From Segatella copri (lineage in GTDB: Bacteria > Bacteroidota > Bacteroidia > Bacteroidales > Bacteroidaceae): a stretch of 64,000 nucleotides of DNA. The translations under genes were made by a program, and so were the position numbers. How positions within the stretch are numbered: the first letter of the stretch is position 1; the number at the start of each line of letters is the position of its first letter. Below the pieces are notes generated by a model. That model was not told the origin of the DNA. It saw only the letters and a list, made by a program, of their open reading frames with translations, and ran no database searches. This document shows positions 24,854-34,800 of the stretch, piece after piece. The stretch covers positions 1,382,001 to 1,446,000 of the forward strand of contig NZ_CP156891.1 in assembly GCF_019249795.2 (NCBI RefSeq), written 5' to 3'.

Positions 24854-26935
24854 ATGAAGTTTACTATTACAAGAATCAACAAACAGAACAAGCTGATGGT
24901 CAGTTCGAAAACCATAGAACGGTTTCTGGAGCGCATCGCTAAAGATGATGCCAAGCTGAGTGTCACCAATTTCAGAATGAGTGTGCCGCTCATGGAGGCC
25001 GACTACCAGTACTACAAAGGCATCAAGGAATGGCAGCACGTTTATCCAGCCGCAGAATTCAACAAGGATGAAAGCGGCAATCTCGTCTTCCAGAAATCAA
25101 ACGGACTGGTGATGCTCCACTTCATCAACCTCATGTCGGACCAGGAAAAAGATGCCGTCAAGAAGACGGCCAGTCTGCTGCCGATGACCTTCGCTGCCTT
25201 CGAAGGAGCCGACGGCAGAAGCCTCATCGTGCTCGTAAGCATCTGCAACGAAGAAGGAAAAATCCCGCCAAAAGAAGCCGACGCCGACTTACTCTACCAG
25301 TCTGCCTACGAACAGGTAAAGACGCTCTACCAGTCGCAGGTACAGGCAGCCATCAAACCCGAAAAGCCATCATTGACATCCAACTTCATGCTTACGCTGG
25401 ATGCCTCTCCTTATTATAACAGCAAGGCAGTGGCGATGCGCATCTCCCAAAATATGAAGAAGGTAGCCTCAGCCCCTAAAAATGTAGACGATCTGAAGAC
25501 ATACGATGACTATGAATTCCTCTACCGCAAGGCAGCAGAAGAGACGAAGGAAGAGATGAAAAAAGCCAACATCTCATGGCAGAACGATGAAGACCGGTTC
25601 CTTGCCGGCTTCTCAGCCATCGCCATCAAGCTCTGCAACATGGGCCTCAGCGAAGAAGAAGCTTTCATCCATATCCGCCGCAACAACTGGGGACATGTGA
25701 CAGAAGAGAAACTCCGCCAGATAGTGGGCACCGCTTACGATATCCATTCCAAAGACAGGAAGACGGAGAAATCAGCCTCAGGCAGAAAAGGTCGTGCCGA
25801 AATTCTGCAGATGATCAGATACCTGGAGAGCCGGTACCAGTTCCGTTACAATACCGTGATGAAATATACCGAATACCGCCCGAACAATTCATGGGTTGGC
25901 GATTTCAGACCGGTGGATGCCCGTGTGCAGAAAAGCATGACGCTGGATGTTCAGATAGCCGACATCCACGTAAGCATCAAGGATGTAAGGAATTTTCTAG
26001 AATCAGACCGCATCAGAAACTACAGTCCAATAGAGTCCTATCTCTATGACTGTCTGGGAAAATGGGACGGCAAGGACCGCATCCGTGCCCTGGCACGAAC
26101 CGTACCCACCAACAATCCTCATTGGGAAGACTGGTTTTACACCTGGTTTCTGGGAATGGTTGACCAGTGGCGCGGCATGTATCGCCGTCAATATGGCAAC
26201 AGTACCATGCCGCTGCTCATTTCCAAGCAAGGTTACAACAAGAGCACCTTCTGCCGCCGTCTCATCCCTACCGAATTATCGTGGGGCTTCAGCGACAACA
26301 TGATTCTCTCAGAAAAGCGTCAGGTATTGCAGGCGATGTCACAATTTCTGCTCATCAATCTCGATGAGTTCAATCAGATTTCACCACAGGTGCAGCAGGG
26401 TTTTCTGAAGAATCTGCTGCAGTTGCCTACGGTGAAAATCAAGCCGCCATACGGAAGTCATGTACAGGAATTCCCTCGTCTAGCCTCCTTCATCGCCACG
26501 AGCAACATGACCGATATTCTTTCCGACCCATCCGGCAACCGCCGTTTCCTGGGAGTAGAACTGACGGGACCTATCGATGTGAGTGGCAGACTGAACTATG
26601 AGCAACTTTATGCGCAGGCGATGCAAGCTTTGGAGCGTGGCGAAAAATCCTATTTCGACGCCAAGGAAACCGCCATCATCATGCAACATAACAGACAATT
26701 TGAGCAGATTTCCCCTATCAAGCAATGTTTTCTGCAGGTTTTCGAGCCTGCAAGTACCCCGGAAAATAGCGAATATCTGATGGCAGCCGCCATTTTCGAC
26801 ATTTTGAAGCAGAAATTCGGCTCTTCTCTCCAGGTTTCGAGTATACAGAAATTGGGCAGAGAGCTTCAGAATATAGAAGGTTTGAAGAACCGAAGAACAA
26901 GATTTGGTACTGAGTATCTGGTAGTTAGGAAATAA
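24854..26935 (+). CDS. BT4734-like / VirE-type primase-helicase protein (VapE domain)
   Basis: 693 aa. The N-terminal half resembles the BT4734-like domain found in Bacteroidota accessory DNA (residues about 50-190; SLLPMTFAAFEGADGRSLIV). The C-terminal half is the virulence-associated E ATPase domain, with a P-loop-like LLISKQGYNKSTFCRRLIP near 454-472, QFLLINLDEFNQISP as Walker B and ASFIATSNMTDILSDPSGNRR. Members occur on phages, islands and as chromosomal orphans; a DNA-replication role is inferred from primase-helicase relatives. The P-loop lacks the canonical GxxxxGK pattern. The ATG overlaps the TGA of a small upstream frame. Confidence 0.8.
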   Translation: MKFTITRINKQNKLMVSSKTIERFLERIAKDDAKLSVTNFRMSVPLMEADYQYYKGIKEWQHVYPAAEFNKDESGNLVFQKSNGLVMLHFINLMSDQEKDAVKKTASLLPMTFAAFEGADGRSLIVLVSICNEEGKIPPKEADADLLYQSAYEQVKTLYQSQVQAAIKPEKPSLTSNFMLTLDASPYYNSKAVAMRISQNMKKVASAPKNVDDLKTYDDYEFLYRKAAEETKEEMKKANISWQNDEDRFLAGFSAIAIKLCNMGLSEEEAFIHIRRNNWGHVTEEKLRQIVGTAYDIHSKDRKTEKSASGRKGRAEILQMIRYLESRYQFRYNTVMKYTEYRPNNSWVGDFRPVDARVQKSMTLDVQIADIHVSIKDVRNFLESDRIRNYSPIESYLYDCLGKWDGKDRIRALARTVPTNNPHWEDWFYTWFLGMVDQWRGMYRRQYGNSTMPLLISKQGYNKSTFCRRLIPTELSWGFSDNMILSEKRQVLQAMSQFLLINLDEFNQISPQVQQGFLKNLLQLPTVKIKPPYGSHVQEFPRLASFIATSNMTDILSDPSGNRRFLGVELTGPIDVSGRLNYEQLYAQAMQALERGEKSYFDAKETAIIMQHNRQFEQISPIKQCFLQVFEPASTPENSEYLMAAAIFDILKQKFGSSLQVSSIQKLGRELQNIEGLKNRRTRFGTEYLVVRK

Positions 26936-27254
26936 CCTACTCACTTTCCATCTCATTCCCTCATAAAAAGAGTGTGGCAATGCGTGGCATTAGGTGGCAA
27001 CAGAAATACCGCTTATCGATACGCATTATTCACTTATAATCAGCGAGTTAAGCCAAAGGTGACAGATGTGGCAATAGAAACAGAAAAACATTTTCGTATA
27101 AGAATCATAAAGGTAGGAATAAACTTCTTTTTACTTTACCATTCGCATGTATTGGCAATTGTGCAGAAATCATGAACTTCATTATGCGAACTCATCCACT
27201 TCATTTCACGAGTTCATCTACTTCATTGAGTTGACACATACGGCTGCGGTGGCT

Positions 27255-27424
27255 GAAGGAGACGACTGAGTTAGCTGAATGAGTCGACTGCATTAGGTGA
27301 AGGAGACGGCTGAGTTGGCAGAAGGAGACGGCTGCATTAGCTGAAGGAGTCGAATGCAGTGACCGAAGGAGACGAATGCGATAGCTGAAGGAGTCGAATG
27401 CAATAGCTGAAGGAGACACATTTG
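27255..27424. repeat. 22-bp minisatellite, seven full units plus a partial
   Basis: Seven head-to-tail units of exactly 22 bases start at 27255, 27277, 27299, 27321, 27343, 27365 and 27387, each beginning GAAGGAG or GAATGAG. A partial eighth begins at 27409. Units differ at 2-6 positions, mostly A/T at base 8 and in the middle CTGAGTTAGC part. A decayed unit may precede them at 27233-27254. The period is not a multiple of three, so it is not a coding repeat. No gene lies in 26936-27522. Confidence 0.85.
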
Positions 27425-27443
27425 CACATTATTACATAAAGAT

Positions 27444-27480
27444 AGCACCTTGACCGTACTAAACATACAGTCAAGGTGCT
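27444..27480 (-). terminator. hairpin downstream of the DUF3791-like gene
   Basis: Arms AGCACCTTGAC / GTCAAGGTGCT, 11 bp perfect, with a 15-base loop. It lies 42 bases past the stop of the gene at 27523-27729. A near-copy of the whole 59-bp region lies behind amtB at 37169-37227. Confidence 0.6.
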
Positions 27481-27522
27481 ACAGTACAAATAATCTTCCT
27501 CCTCTAATTATCCATCGTTTTG

Positions 27523-27729
27523 CTATTGCTTATTCCTTAGCTCTTCTATCAAGTCATTTACAATATATGTATCACTCATTAGATGCAAGCCAAGTTCTTT
27601 GTCATGTAACATACGACAAACATCAGAGTCATAGAATATCTGTAATGCTCTGTCGGTTGATATATGTAACGTATCAGCTAGTTGCTTTATGATACGAGCG
27701 ATTTTATTCCATAATAAAAAGTCCAACAT
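27523..27729 (-). CDS. small DUF3791-like protein (68 aa)
   Basis: 68 aa. The pattern of a short helical N-terminus, then STDRALQIFYDSDVCRMLHDKELGLHLMSDTYIV, is like small proteins that flank DUF3990 toxin-like genes in Bacteroidota. Those loci usually run small gene, DUF3990, DUF3791 on one strand. Here the partner toxin gene is missing: only 90 bases separate it from the next DUF3791 gene. Presumably an antitoxin-like remnant. Confidence 0.55.
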   Translation of the reverse strand: MLDFLLWNKIARIIKQLADTLHISTDRALQIFYDSDVCRMLHDKELGLHLMSDTYIVNDLIEELRNKQ

Positions 27730-27819
27730 AATTATACCCTTTCATATGATTTGAATTGTAAATACTTATCAACTATCTCTTGGCTTAATATGAACCATGA
27801 TATAATATTTGCTTTTCCA

Positions 27820-28068
27820 TTATTCTTTTCTTTCCCAATTTTTAAGAGCTTCGACCACATCATTCGCTACAGCTTCCCGGCTCTCGGTATGTAGAGTGTC
27901 ATAGCAATCTTGAATGAGACTCTTGATTAGCCCCACCTTATCCAATCGCTTTCTCATTTCAGACGGCGATATACCCATTTTTTGTGCCGAAGCCTCGATA
28001 GCCAACACCGTAAAGGCGAGGCGGTCAAACTCTGGGTCACTTTTCAGCAACAGTTCTCTATCTTCCAT
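27820..28068 (-). CDS. DUF3791 domain protein (82 aa)
   Basis: 82 aa, ending IKSLIQDCYDTLHTESREAV ... DVVEALKNW, a good match to the DUF3791 ending 'I.dcYe.LHT....v.di'. In related loci it accompanies a DUF3990 ADP-ribosyltransferase-like gene, absent here. It lies on the same strand as the smaller gene, probably in one short operon. Confidence 0.65.
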   Translation of the reverse strand: MEDRELLLKSDPEFDRLAFTVLAIEASAQKMGISPSEMRKRLDKVGLIKSLIQDCYDTLHTESREAVANDVVEALKNWERKE

Positions 28069-28413
28069 TCTTTACAAAATATTGTATTTAAATGCAAATT
28101 TAAAGATTTTCTCTGATATTCCACTCAATTTCGGAGTTAAATAAAGAAAAATAGACTGATTTTGCCAAAATCTTTGCTGGTGATGGAAGAAGAATCATAA
28201 AAGTAGGAGTAAACTTCTCTCTAGAGGCAGAAGAATCTTGGTGAGTTGGAAGGTAGAATAAGCCGTTCCCCTTCTCCTAAGTTTTTACTCTCTAAAACAT
28301 AGCAAAAGTGGTTGTTCGAAATTTCCGAGCAACCACTTTTTTCTTTACCCCATCTTCAACAAGATGTAACTTCTGCCTTCAGGCTATAAACCAAATCGCA
28401 CCTTTATGGAATT
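28069..28413. other. gap between the DUF3791 gene and the CRISPR array
   Basis: No gene seen. It holds a 30-bp near-repeat at 28191-28220 of the sequence at 27101-27130 (27 of 30 identical) and the hairpin at 28304-28340. Confidence 0.5.
28304..28340. terminator. hairpin at the distal end of the CRISPR array
   Basis: Arms AAAAGTGGTTG and CAACCACTTTT, 11 bp, loop 15 bases. It is 74 bases beyond the trailer repeat, in the direction of array transcription (minus). The T tract is better on the plus side, so it may be bidirectional. Confidence 0.55.
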
Positions 28414-29887
28414 ATCTACAATAGTAGAAATTATTGAAGCATACTAGCCTGGCAAGAGACTGGAAGCTGAGCATCAAATCTACAATAGTAGAAATTATTG
28501 AAGCATACTAGCCTTTTTATTTCTTCGGCTGTGGTTATATTTCATCTACAATAGTAGAAATTATTGAAGCATACTAGCCAAAAGGCTACGTGGTACCAGC
28601 TATTCTTTTATCTACAATAGTAGAAATTATTGAAGCATACTAGCCCCTTTGTTTTTGCCTCGTGGTCGTTGCATTATATCTACAATAGTAGAAATTATTG
28701 AAGCATACTAGCCAACTCAACCCGCTAGGCTTCTATACCATATCTACAATAGTAGAAATTATTGAAGCATACTAGCCCTTTGAGTGAAGTCCCTTGTGCT
28801 GCTTGATATCTACAATAGTAGAAATTATTGAAGCATACTAGCCCTGTTTAACCAAAATAGGCACGTTCCCGTCATCTACAATAGTAGAAATTATTGAAGC
28901 ATACTAGCCCGAAAAAGTGCAAAACTTTATTCTAACATAATCTACAATAGTAGAAATTATTGAAGCATACTAGCCCAGCGTTATTCTCCTGCTGGTCAAG
29001 ATTTATCTACAATAGTAGAAATTATTGAAGCATACTAGCCCCCCACCAGCCTACTGTGGCATTCTTCCAATCTACAATAGTAGAAATTATTGAAGCATAC
29101 TAGCCAGGTCTTCGTATCTCGGACATCAGGAAGCTATCTACAATAGTAGAAATTATTGAAGCATACTAGCCCCTTGTTACTACTAGTTTCTTTATTGATG
29201 GATCTACAATAGTAGAAATTATTGAAGCATACTAGCCCCCTTCTCAAAAACACAATATTTCGCCATCTACAATAGTAGAAATTATTGAAGCATACTAGCC
29301 CGCACGATGTGGTAGATCAGCTTCGCTAATCTACAATAGTAGAAATTATTGAAGCATACTAGCCAAAGATGTGCCACCGATGGATCCGCAGATATCTACA
29401 ATAGTAGAAATTATTGAAGCATACTAGCCGTTTATACTTTGTTTCTGTTTTACGTTTGATCTACAATAGTAGAAATTATTGAAGCATACTAGCCAGCAGA
29501 ATAAGCAATACGCAATTGAACCCATCTACAATAGTAGAAATTATTGAAGCATACTAGCCTTCTTAAAATATTTAACACAATACAGACAATCTACAATAGT
29601 AGAAATTATTGAAGCATACTAGCCCCTCACCTTTTAACCTAGAACCATAACCATCTACAATAGTAGAAATTATTGAAGCATACTAGCCATAGTTCATTCT
29701 CGGGTTGCTCAACATTATCTACAATAGTAGAAATTATTGAAGCATACTAGCCTCCTTGCGAAGCTCTGAGAGTACATTTGCTGATCTACAATAGTAGAAA
29801 TTATTGAAGCATACTAGCCCCTCCTGAAGAGAAGAATTATAAACTTGTTGAATCTACAATAGTAGAAATTATTGAAGCATACTAGCC
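28414..29887 (-). CRISPR. type V-A CRISPR array, 23 repeats and 22 spacers
   Basis: Twenty-three 36-bp repeats, all identical as far as I can read, starting at 28414 and ending at 29887. On the minus strand each ends in AATTTCTACTATTGTAGAT, the conserved Cas12a crRNA stem-loop (TCTAC / GTAGA), which fixes the transcription direction as leftward. The 22 spacers are 27-32 nt (most 28-30). The leader-proximal, newest spacer is 29820-29851; the oldest is 28450-28477. No degenerate terminal repeat is seen. I noticed no spacer matching this window by eye, but that check was not exhaustive. Confidence 0.98.
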
Positions 29888-30063
29888 TCTTATCGATTGC
29901 AAAGATACAAAAAATCCTTTAAATAAAGGCATCTTCTGCATATCTTTTTAAAGAGTATTACCACCCCTTCCCATAATATTGGGTACAATATTTCAAAGAA
30001 CGCCTTGTAAATAAGCAAGTTACACGCTTTATTACAAAAGCATAAAGACCAAGGTTTGCAAAG
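29888..30063 (-). promoter_or_regulatory. CRISPR leader with array promoter
   Basis: A/T-rich 176-bp region between cas2 and the first repeat. On the minus strand a -7 box TATCTTTG (29900-29907) would start transcription about 6 bases before the first repeat. The sequence contains no ORF. New spacers should enter at this end. Confidence 0.75.
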
Positions 30064-30333
30064 TCAAAAATAGACTATAGCTTGGTCCCTATGAATCGCA
30101 TTACCATACTTAGTAAGCTTATCAGGATCTACATTAAAGAGGATTACACTATCATCTGCTGTGAAATGTTTGGCATAAGCCTCTATCTTCGCAACAAGAT
30201 TGTCAACAATTCTCTTCGTATTACTAATCTCATAAACAGAATACTGAAGCCGAATGGCACCATTACTTTTCAGCATTTTAGAAAAGTTGGTACGCATCTT
30301 GTCATCCGATATGTCATAACTAACAATTATCAT
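30064..30333 (-). CDS. cas2: Cas2 adaptation endonuclease
   Basis: 89 aa, typical Cas2 length. It begins MIIVSYDISDDKMRTNFSKM, the ferredoxin-like first strand with its conserved Asp, and has RLQYSVYEISNTKRI and the late VILFNVD strand. Its ATG directly follows the cas1 stop, so the two are translated together. With Cas1 it captures and integrates new spacers. It ends 176 bases from the array, consistent with the leader between them. Confidence 0.93.
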   Translation of the reverse strand: MIIVSYDISDDKMRTNFSKMLKSNGAIRLQYSVYEISNTKRIVDNLVAKIEAYAKHFTADDSVILFNVDPDKLTKYGNAIHRDQAIVYF

Positions 30334-31311
30334 TTAAAACTCAAATATTGGATACTCTTTTACAGACTTACAACCCATAAAACAACGATAGTATTGCTGA
30401 ACGAACTTGAATATGTCCATTTTACGAGCAATCAATTCATCATAAAACACTCTATAATAGTCAGCACACTTCTCATATTTCAAATGATATTCCTGCTTTA
30501 TAAGAGTGAAATCTTTCTCTGAAAACTGCTTTCTGTTAAACGCCAACAATGCAGCATGGTCAATGATACACCTGAAAGGTTCCATCAAGTCACACACCAA
30601 TGATTTGCGCTTGAACCATAATCGATGGTACACACCAACATACAGATCAAATCCGAACATACGAATGAAACTTTCCATAAAGTTGAATAGGATAGAGTAA
30701 CCAATATCCAATGTCACATTCAGCACATCGCTCTTCATCCTTGGATGTCTTCCTCTCCAGTTTTGATTCTGATAATATGCAGAAAAATAGGTCTTGGCAA
30801 CCATACCTTCCAATCCCATCAATTGATTGTATTCATCAACGTCTGGCAAAGTAACTAATGCAGCATCACATTGCTTGATGGCATCCTCTGTATAGCTATC
30901 CTTCTTTCGAGTCTTTGCCAATGCAGCTTTCTGATTCAACACCTTATTATATACAATGCATTTAGCGATACTTAAATCTTCTGTACTGTATTCAAATTGC
31001 CTTTTTCGAAGTAAATAGTTTGCCTCGGCAGAATTTGCCCAAAAGAAAACAGGGCGAAGATTAGGCTTCATCACCACTAAAGCCACACCATGCTTTTTGC
31101 ATTTATCAATCAGCGGAGTAGTAACTGTGATGTGACCGATAATGAAAAGAGCCAACAACTTTTGGAAGGGGAACTTAGTCAAGGTCTTTTTCTTATCACC
31201 TTCTATTTCCTCTAGCATCAGTTCTCCGCTATTTACTCGAAGGCTCCGGTCGTGCTCAATACAATTGACCACGAATATGGTTCGCATTTCTATGTCTTTA
31301 TGTGTAAACAT
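30334..31311 (-). CDS. cas1: Cas1 integrase
   Basis: 325 aa. Conserved metal-site residues are visible: Glu in MGLEGMVAKTYF, His in YHRLWFKRKSLVCDLMEPFR, and the Asp/Glu in that same DLMEPFR block. The N-terminal beta domain precedes them. The annotated start (MFTHKDIEM) overlaps cas4 by 14 bases; an internal ATG, MRTIF at 31287, would remove the overlap. It inserts new spacers with Cas2, helped by Cas4. Confidence 0.95.
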   Translation of the reverse strand: MFTHKDIEMRTIFVVNCIEHDRSLRVNSGELMLEEIEGDKKKTLTKFPFQKLLALFIIGHITVTTPLIDKCKKHGVALVVMKPNLRPVFFWANSAEANYLLRKRQFEYSTEDLSIAKCIVYNKVLNQKAALAKTRKKDSYTEDAIKQCDAALVTLPDVDEYNQLMGLEGMVAKTYFSAYYQNQNWRGRHPRMKSDVLNVTLDIGYSILFNFMESFIRMFGFDLYVGVYHRLWFKRKSLVCDLMEPFRCIIDHAALLAFNRKQFSEKDFTLIKQEYHLKYEKCADYYRVFYDELIARKMDIFKFVQQYYRCFMGCKSVKEYPIFEF

Positions 31312-31867
31312 TATCAGTATTGGTTTTATCGCAAAGATTGCAATAGATGCAATGGATGCACTTATTTGGATTTACCTGTATCGTAGTAGAAGCAGGATTA
31401 TAACGTTTAAACTGTTCTATGAATCCTATCAATTCCTGTTTACCAAGCTCTCCCGGCAAGTCAACCGGAATCATTTTATTGGTAGATATTTCATAGAAAG
31501 CAAGTTGTTCAACTTCATATCCCATTTCTTTCAAGCAGAAGTATTGTCCCCAAAGTTGATAAATCTGGCCACGAAAGATGCGTTTGAGATTGTTCTTACG
31601 TTCTATCAACAAACGCTTATCCTGTTTATAGACATCAATCTTGCCAGATATGCCTAACTCATCGCAATAAACCGGGAGCGCCATAATATCACTCTTTCGA
31701 GTACTCCCTTTCTTTTCATCCACGCCTTGGTGCGCTAGAGTACCTTTGGTCTGTGGAGCGGCTTTATATAAATCTCCGTCCGACTCCATATACACACTAT
31801 GCAAGTATATGGAGTACGGACAGAAGATAAAGTCATTCAATGTTGAAAGCTGAATATAATCATCCAT
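31298..31867 (-). CDS. cas4: Cas4 Fe-S exonuclease of the adaptation module
   Basis: 189 aa from ATG 31867 (MDDYIQLSTLNDFIFCPYSI), whose first bases overlap the cas12a stop in an ATGGATGA arrangement; a longer frame from 31921 lies inside cas12a and is rejected. RecB-like nuclease motifs: GKIDVYK (Asp) and LLIERKN (Glu, Lys). Iron-sulfur ligands: the N-terminal FCPYS Cys plus the C-terminal CIHCIYCNLC. Cas4 trims prespacers and helps select the PAM and orientation in type V-A systems. Confidence 0.94.
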   Translation of the reverse strand: MDDYIQLSTLNDFIFCPYSIYLHSVYMESDGDLYKAAPQTKGTLAHQGVDEKKGSTRKSDIMALPVYCDELGISGKIDVYKQDKRLLIERKNNLKRIFRGQIYQLWGQYFCLKEMGYEVEQLAFYEISTNKMIPVDLPGELGKQELIGFIEQFKRYNPASTTIQVNPNKCIHCIYCNLCDKTNTDNVYT

Positions 31868-34800
31868 TCTTATATGGCTTTTGTTGTGCAAAATTGAGCC
31901 AAGCCTTATTGGATATATCAAACTTCACATTATCCAAATCCTCAGCATCTTTTATCTGCTCAACCAACATCAGTCCCTTGCGAGCGATGTTGTAAGCACC
32001 ATTAGCATCCGCATTCTCAGGAAGCTGATCACCACAAGAACGGCTATCGTAGAATATTCCATTCTCATCGGCAACAGGAGACACTAAGTAATCTGTTTCG
32101 GTTCCAGTAATACTATTACGCATCTGCAAGGTCAACTTCAATATGTGCAGCAAGCCAGTAAAGAACGCTTTGTCTGTTTGCGTACTGATAGCATCCTTGA
32201 GATTACCATGAATGTCGATATAATAATGCTCCAATAAAGATTTCATCTCTGTTGTCAAGTCAACTTCCTGATTATCCCACTGCGAGTTCTTTTCTTTATT
32301 TCTGAAAGTATCAATACGCATTCCTCTGGTGCATAAAGTCCACTTAGTCCTTGTATCTTCCGCTTTTTTACCAAACTTGTCATAGTCGAGATTAAACTCA
32401 AACCATTTCTTATCCTTATTATAACGGATAGCATCAAACTTAGAGAAGAATGCTTTGATTTTCTCTTTAGAATTTAAAGAATGAGTATCCAACAAGTTAA
32501 CAAATCCTGTAACTGGGTCTATCTTAGATGTATTCCATGCAGGGATATAGAACAGGAATCCGCTCTGTTTTCCTAACTTTTGAGAACTATCAGACTTACA
32601 GGTAAGTTGGTATGCATTCAGCAAGCCTCCAGGAGTAGAAACATCAGTTTTTTTGTCTACCAAATAGTTAAGCTTATCTATCAACATTTTTTCAAACTTC
32701 TGATATACTTGCTTTTCTACCTTTTGACGACTACGCATAAATCCCTTGCTCAGATCTTCCAAAACAACAATGGCATGATATCTAACCATGAGCTGTGTAA
32801 TCTTGTGGATAACCTGAGACAAATAGCCCTCTTTCAGCTCTTTGATATTTTCGATGGTCTGCCAACTTTGACGAGCTTTGAGTCGTTCGTCTTCACGAAC
32901 ATCCAACAAATCGTGATAATTGGTATGATAGGTATTACCATTATAATCATTCACAATTTCATTAAGCGAGAACTGCTCCTTGATATTACCTTGCAAATCA
33001 ATTACAACCAAATACAGCAAATGACGTTCGCCACGATCAATACCAATAATATGCATATCATCTGCGTGACGCAAATACGCCTTCACATCTTGATTGATGT
33101 TCTCAGAACCAGAACTTTTAAAGTTCATTGTGATTGGCACATGGAACATAAATTTATCAACAGTGTAGCGACGATCTTTTATAAGATCATATTCAAACAA
33201 GCTTTCTTTTTTCTTGTTATCCTTATTCTTATTAAGAATAGGATGATTAGCAGGATGAGTTGGATGAGTATTTTCTATACTTTTCTTACGATAGAACATC
33301 TCTGCCTGTCCGTTAAGCTTGTAAACTACATCTGCCAGATTACGTTCATCAAACAATGCTTTCCAATAAAGAGTATGCATATTTGGAGTGCCCTTGCTAT
33401 ACTCAGAGAAATCCTTATTGTAGATTTGGAACAGATACATCTTTCCCTCCTCAACAAGCTGATCAATAAATGATGCAGATACATCTGTAAACGACAATTT
33501 ATACAACAACAAATTAACATCCTGATAGAAAGAGTCGAGTGACAAATATGACTCCGGTTTCAAAGAAGAGAAATCATATATGCAAGTGCTATCATAGCTG
33601 TCCAAAAAATCCATACAGAATTTTATCCATACGTTTACAGCATGAGTATAACCTACATTATCACCAGTAGCAGTCAAGTATCCCTTTTGGAATTTCTTAT
33701 ACTTACCATACAATACATTGTTCAAATCAAAGACTTCCTTTGTTATCGTCAATGGCCTGTTAAACGCCTTGCTATTTAAGACGTAATCATCTGTATTAAC
33801 CTTAAAATAAGCTTGTACATCTTTTAATTGTGTACTACACTTTGGTATCATCGTTGTCACGTCTTTGAAGAACTTATATACCATTTTCTCATAGCACTCC
33901 CCATCTGACGGCATTGCCTTACCCAATAACTTCCTTGAGTCTTTGTCCATAATAGCAAGATAATACAACCCATTACGACGTAAGATAATGGTAGCATAGT
34001 CTTTCTCCTTATTAGCATCCCAACCACCAAGCAATTGAGGATTCTCAAAGTTAAGTTTGATTTTCTTTTGAGAATATGGTTTACGAGTCATATAATTACG
34101 AATCATATTATACAGCGGTGTCACTGTATCAAGTTCTGCCCACAACGAAGCTAGTTCACCATAGAAACGTTCATCTTTATCACTTTCATCACCCTTGCCC
34201 AACAGAGGCTTCACGAAATGCTGCAAAGACTTTATTGCATCCAACAGTGCTTTGATTTTAGAAACATTAGCCTTGTCTTGTGCCAGATGCTTTACCGTAG
34301 GATAATCAGAATGAAGTAATGCAGCAACTTCTGTATACGCATTTTGAACAAGCGCAAACAGATTCTCACGCTGCATTGTTGGAGTATTTACCGCTCCAAA
34401 TGTCGCAAAATAGTTCTCTACGAAGTAGGCATTATTAGGGTCTGCTTCGTTCAAACAATCATTTATATAACTGATACTAAAGCTATCAGCCTTTTTAAAT
34501 ATACCTACAATTCTTTTTTCGTAATCTTCCTCAGATTCCTTATGCTTTCTGGCAGGAGCAACATGCTTTATATCCTGCATGATGGCATTCTGAATCACGC
34601 CCCAATTTCCAAACATTTTCTGAGAAATATCAGTCAACTGCAAGTCATTACGGATAAATATCCCATCAAGAGAATAATCTGCCAAAGAACCAAGCAAAGA
34701 CTTAAGAACCTTATCACCCAAAACATTTTCAGACAATCGCTCATAGCAATCCTTGATAGCATTCAAGACTTCCTGATCACTATTGAATTCTTCTGGCAAC

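Noticed and set aside
27201..27419. 72-codon minus-strand frame across the minisatellite
   Set aside because: The 22-bp period shifts frame at each unit, so the peptide is not a true repeat protein; no start signals.
28069..28413. possible tracrRNA or anti-repeat near the array
   Set aside because: No partial repeat complement is visible outside the array, and Cas12a systems do not need a tracrRNA.
32580..33473. 297-codon plus-strand frame inside cas12a
   Set aside because: It overlaps the conserved RuvC region of cas12a in antisense and has no sign of its own start signals.
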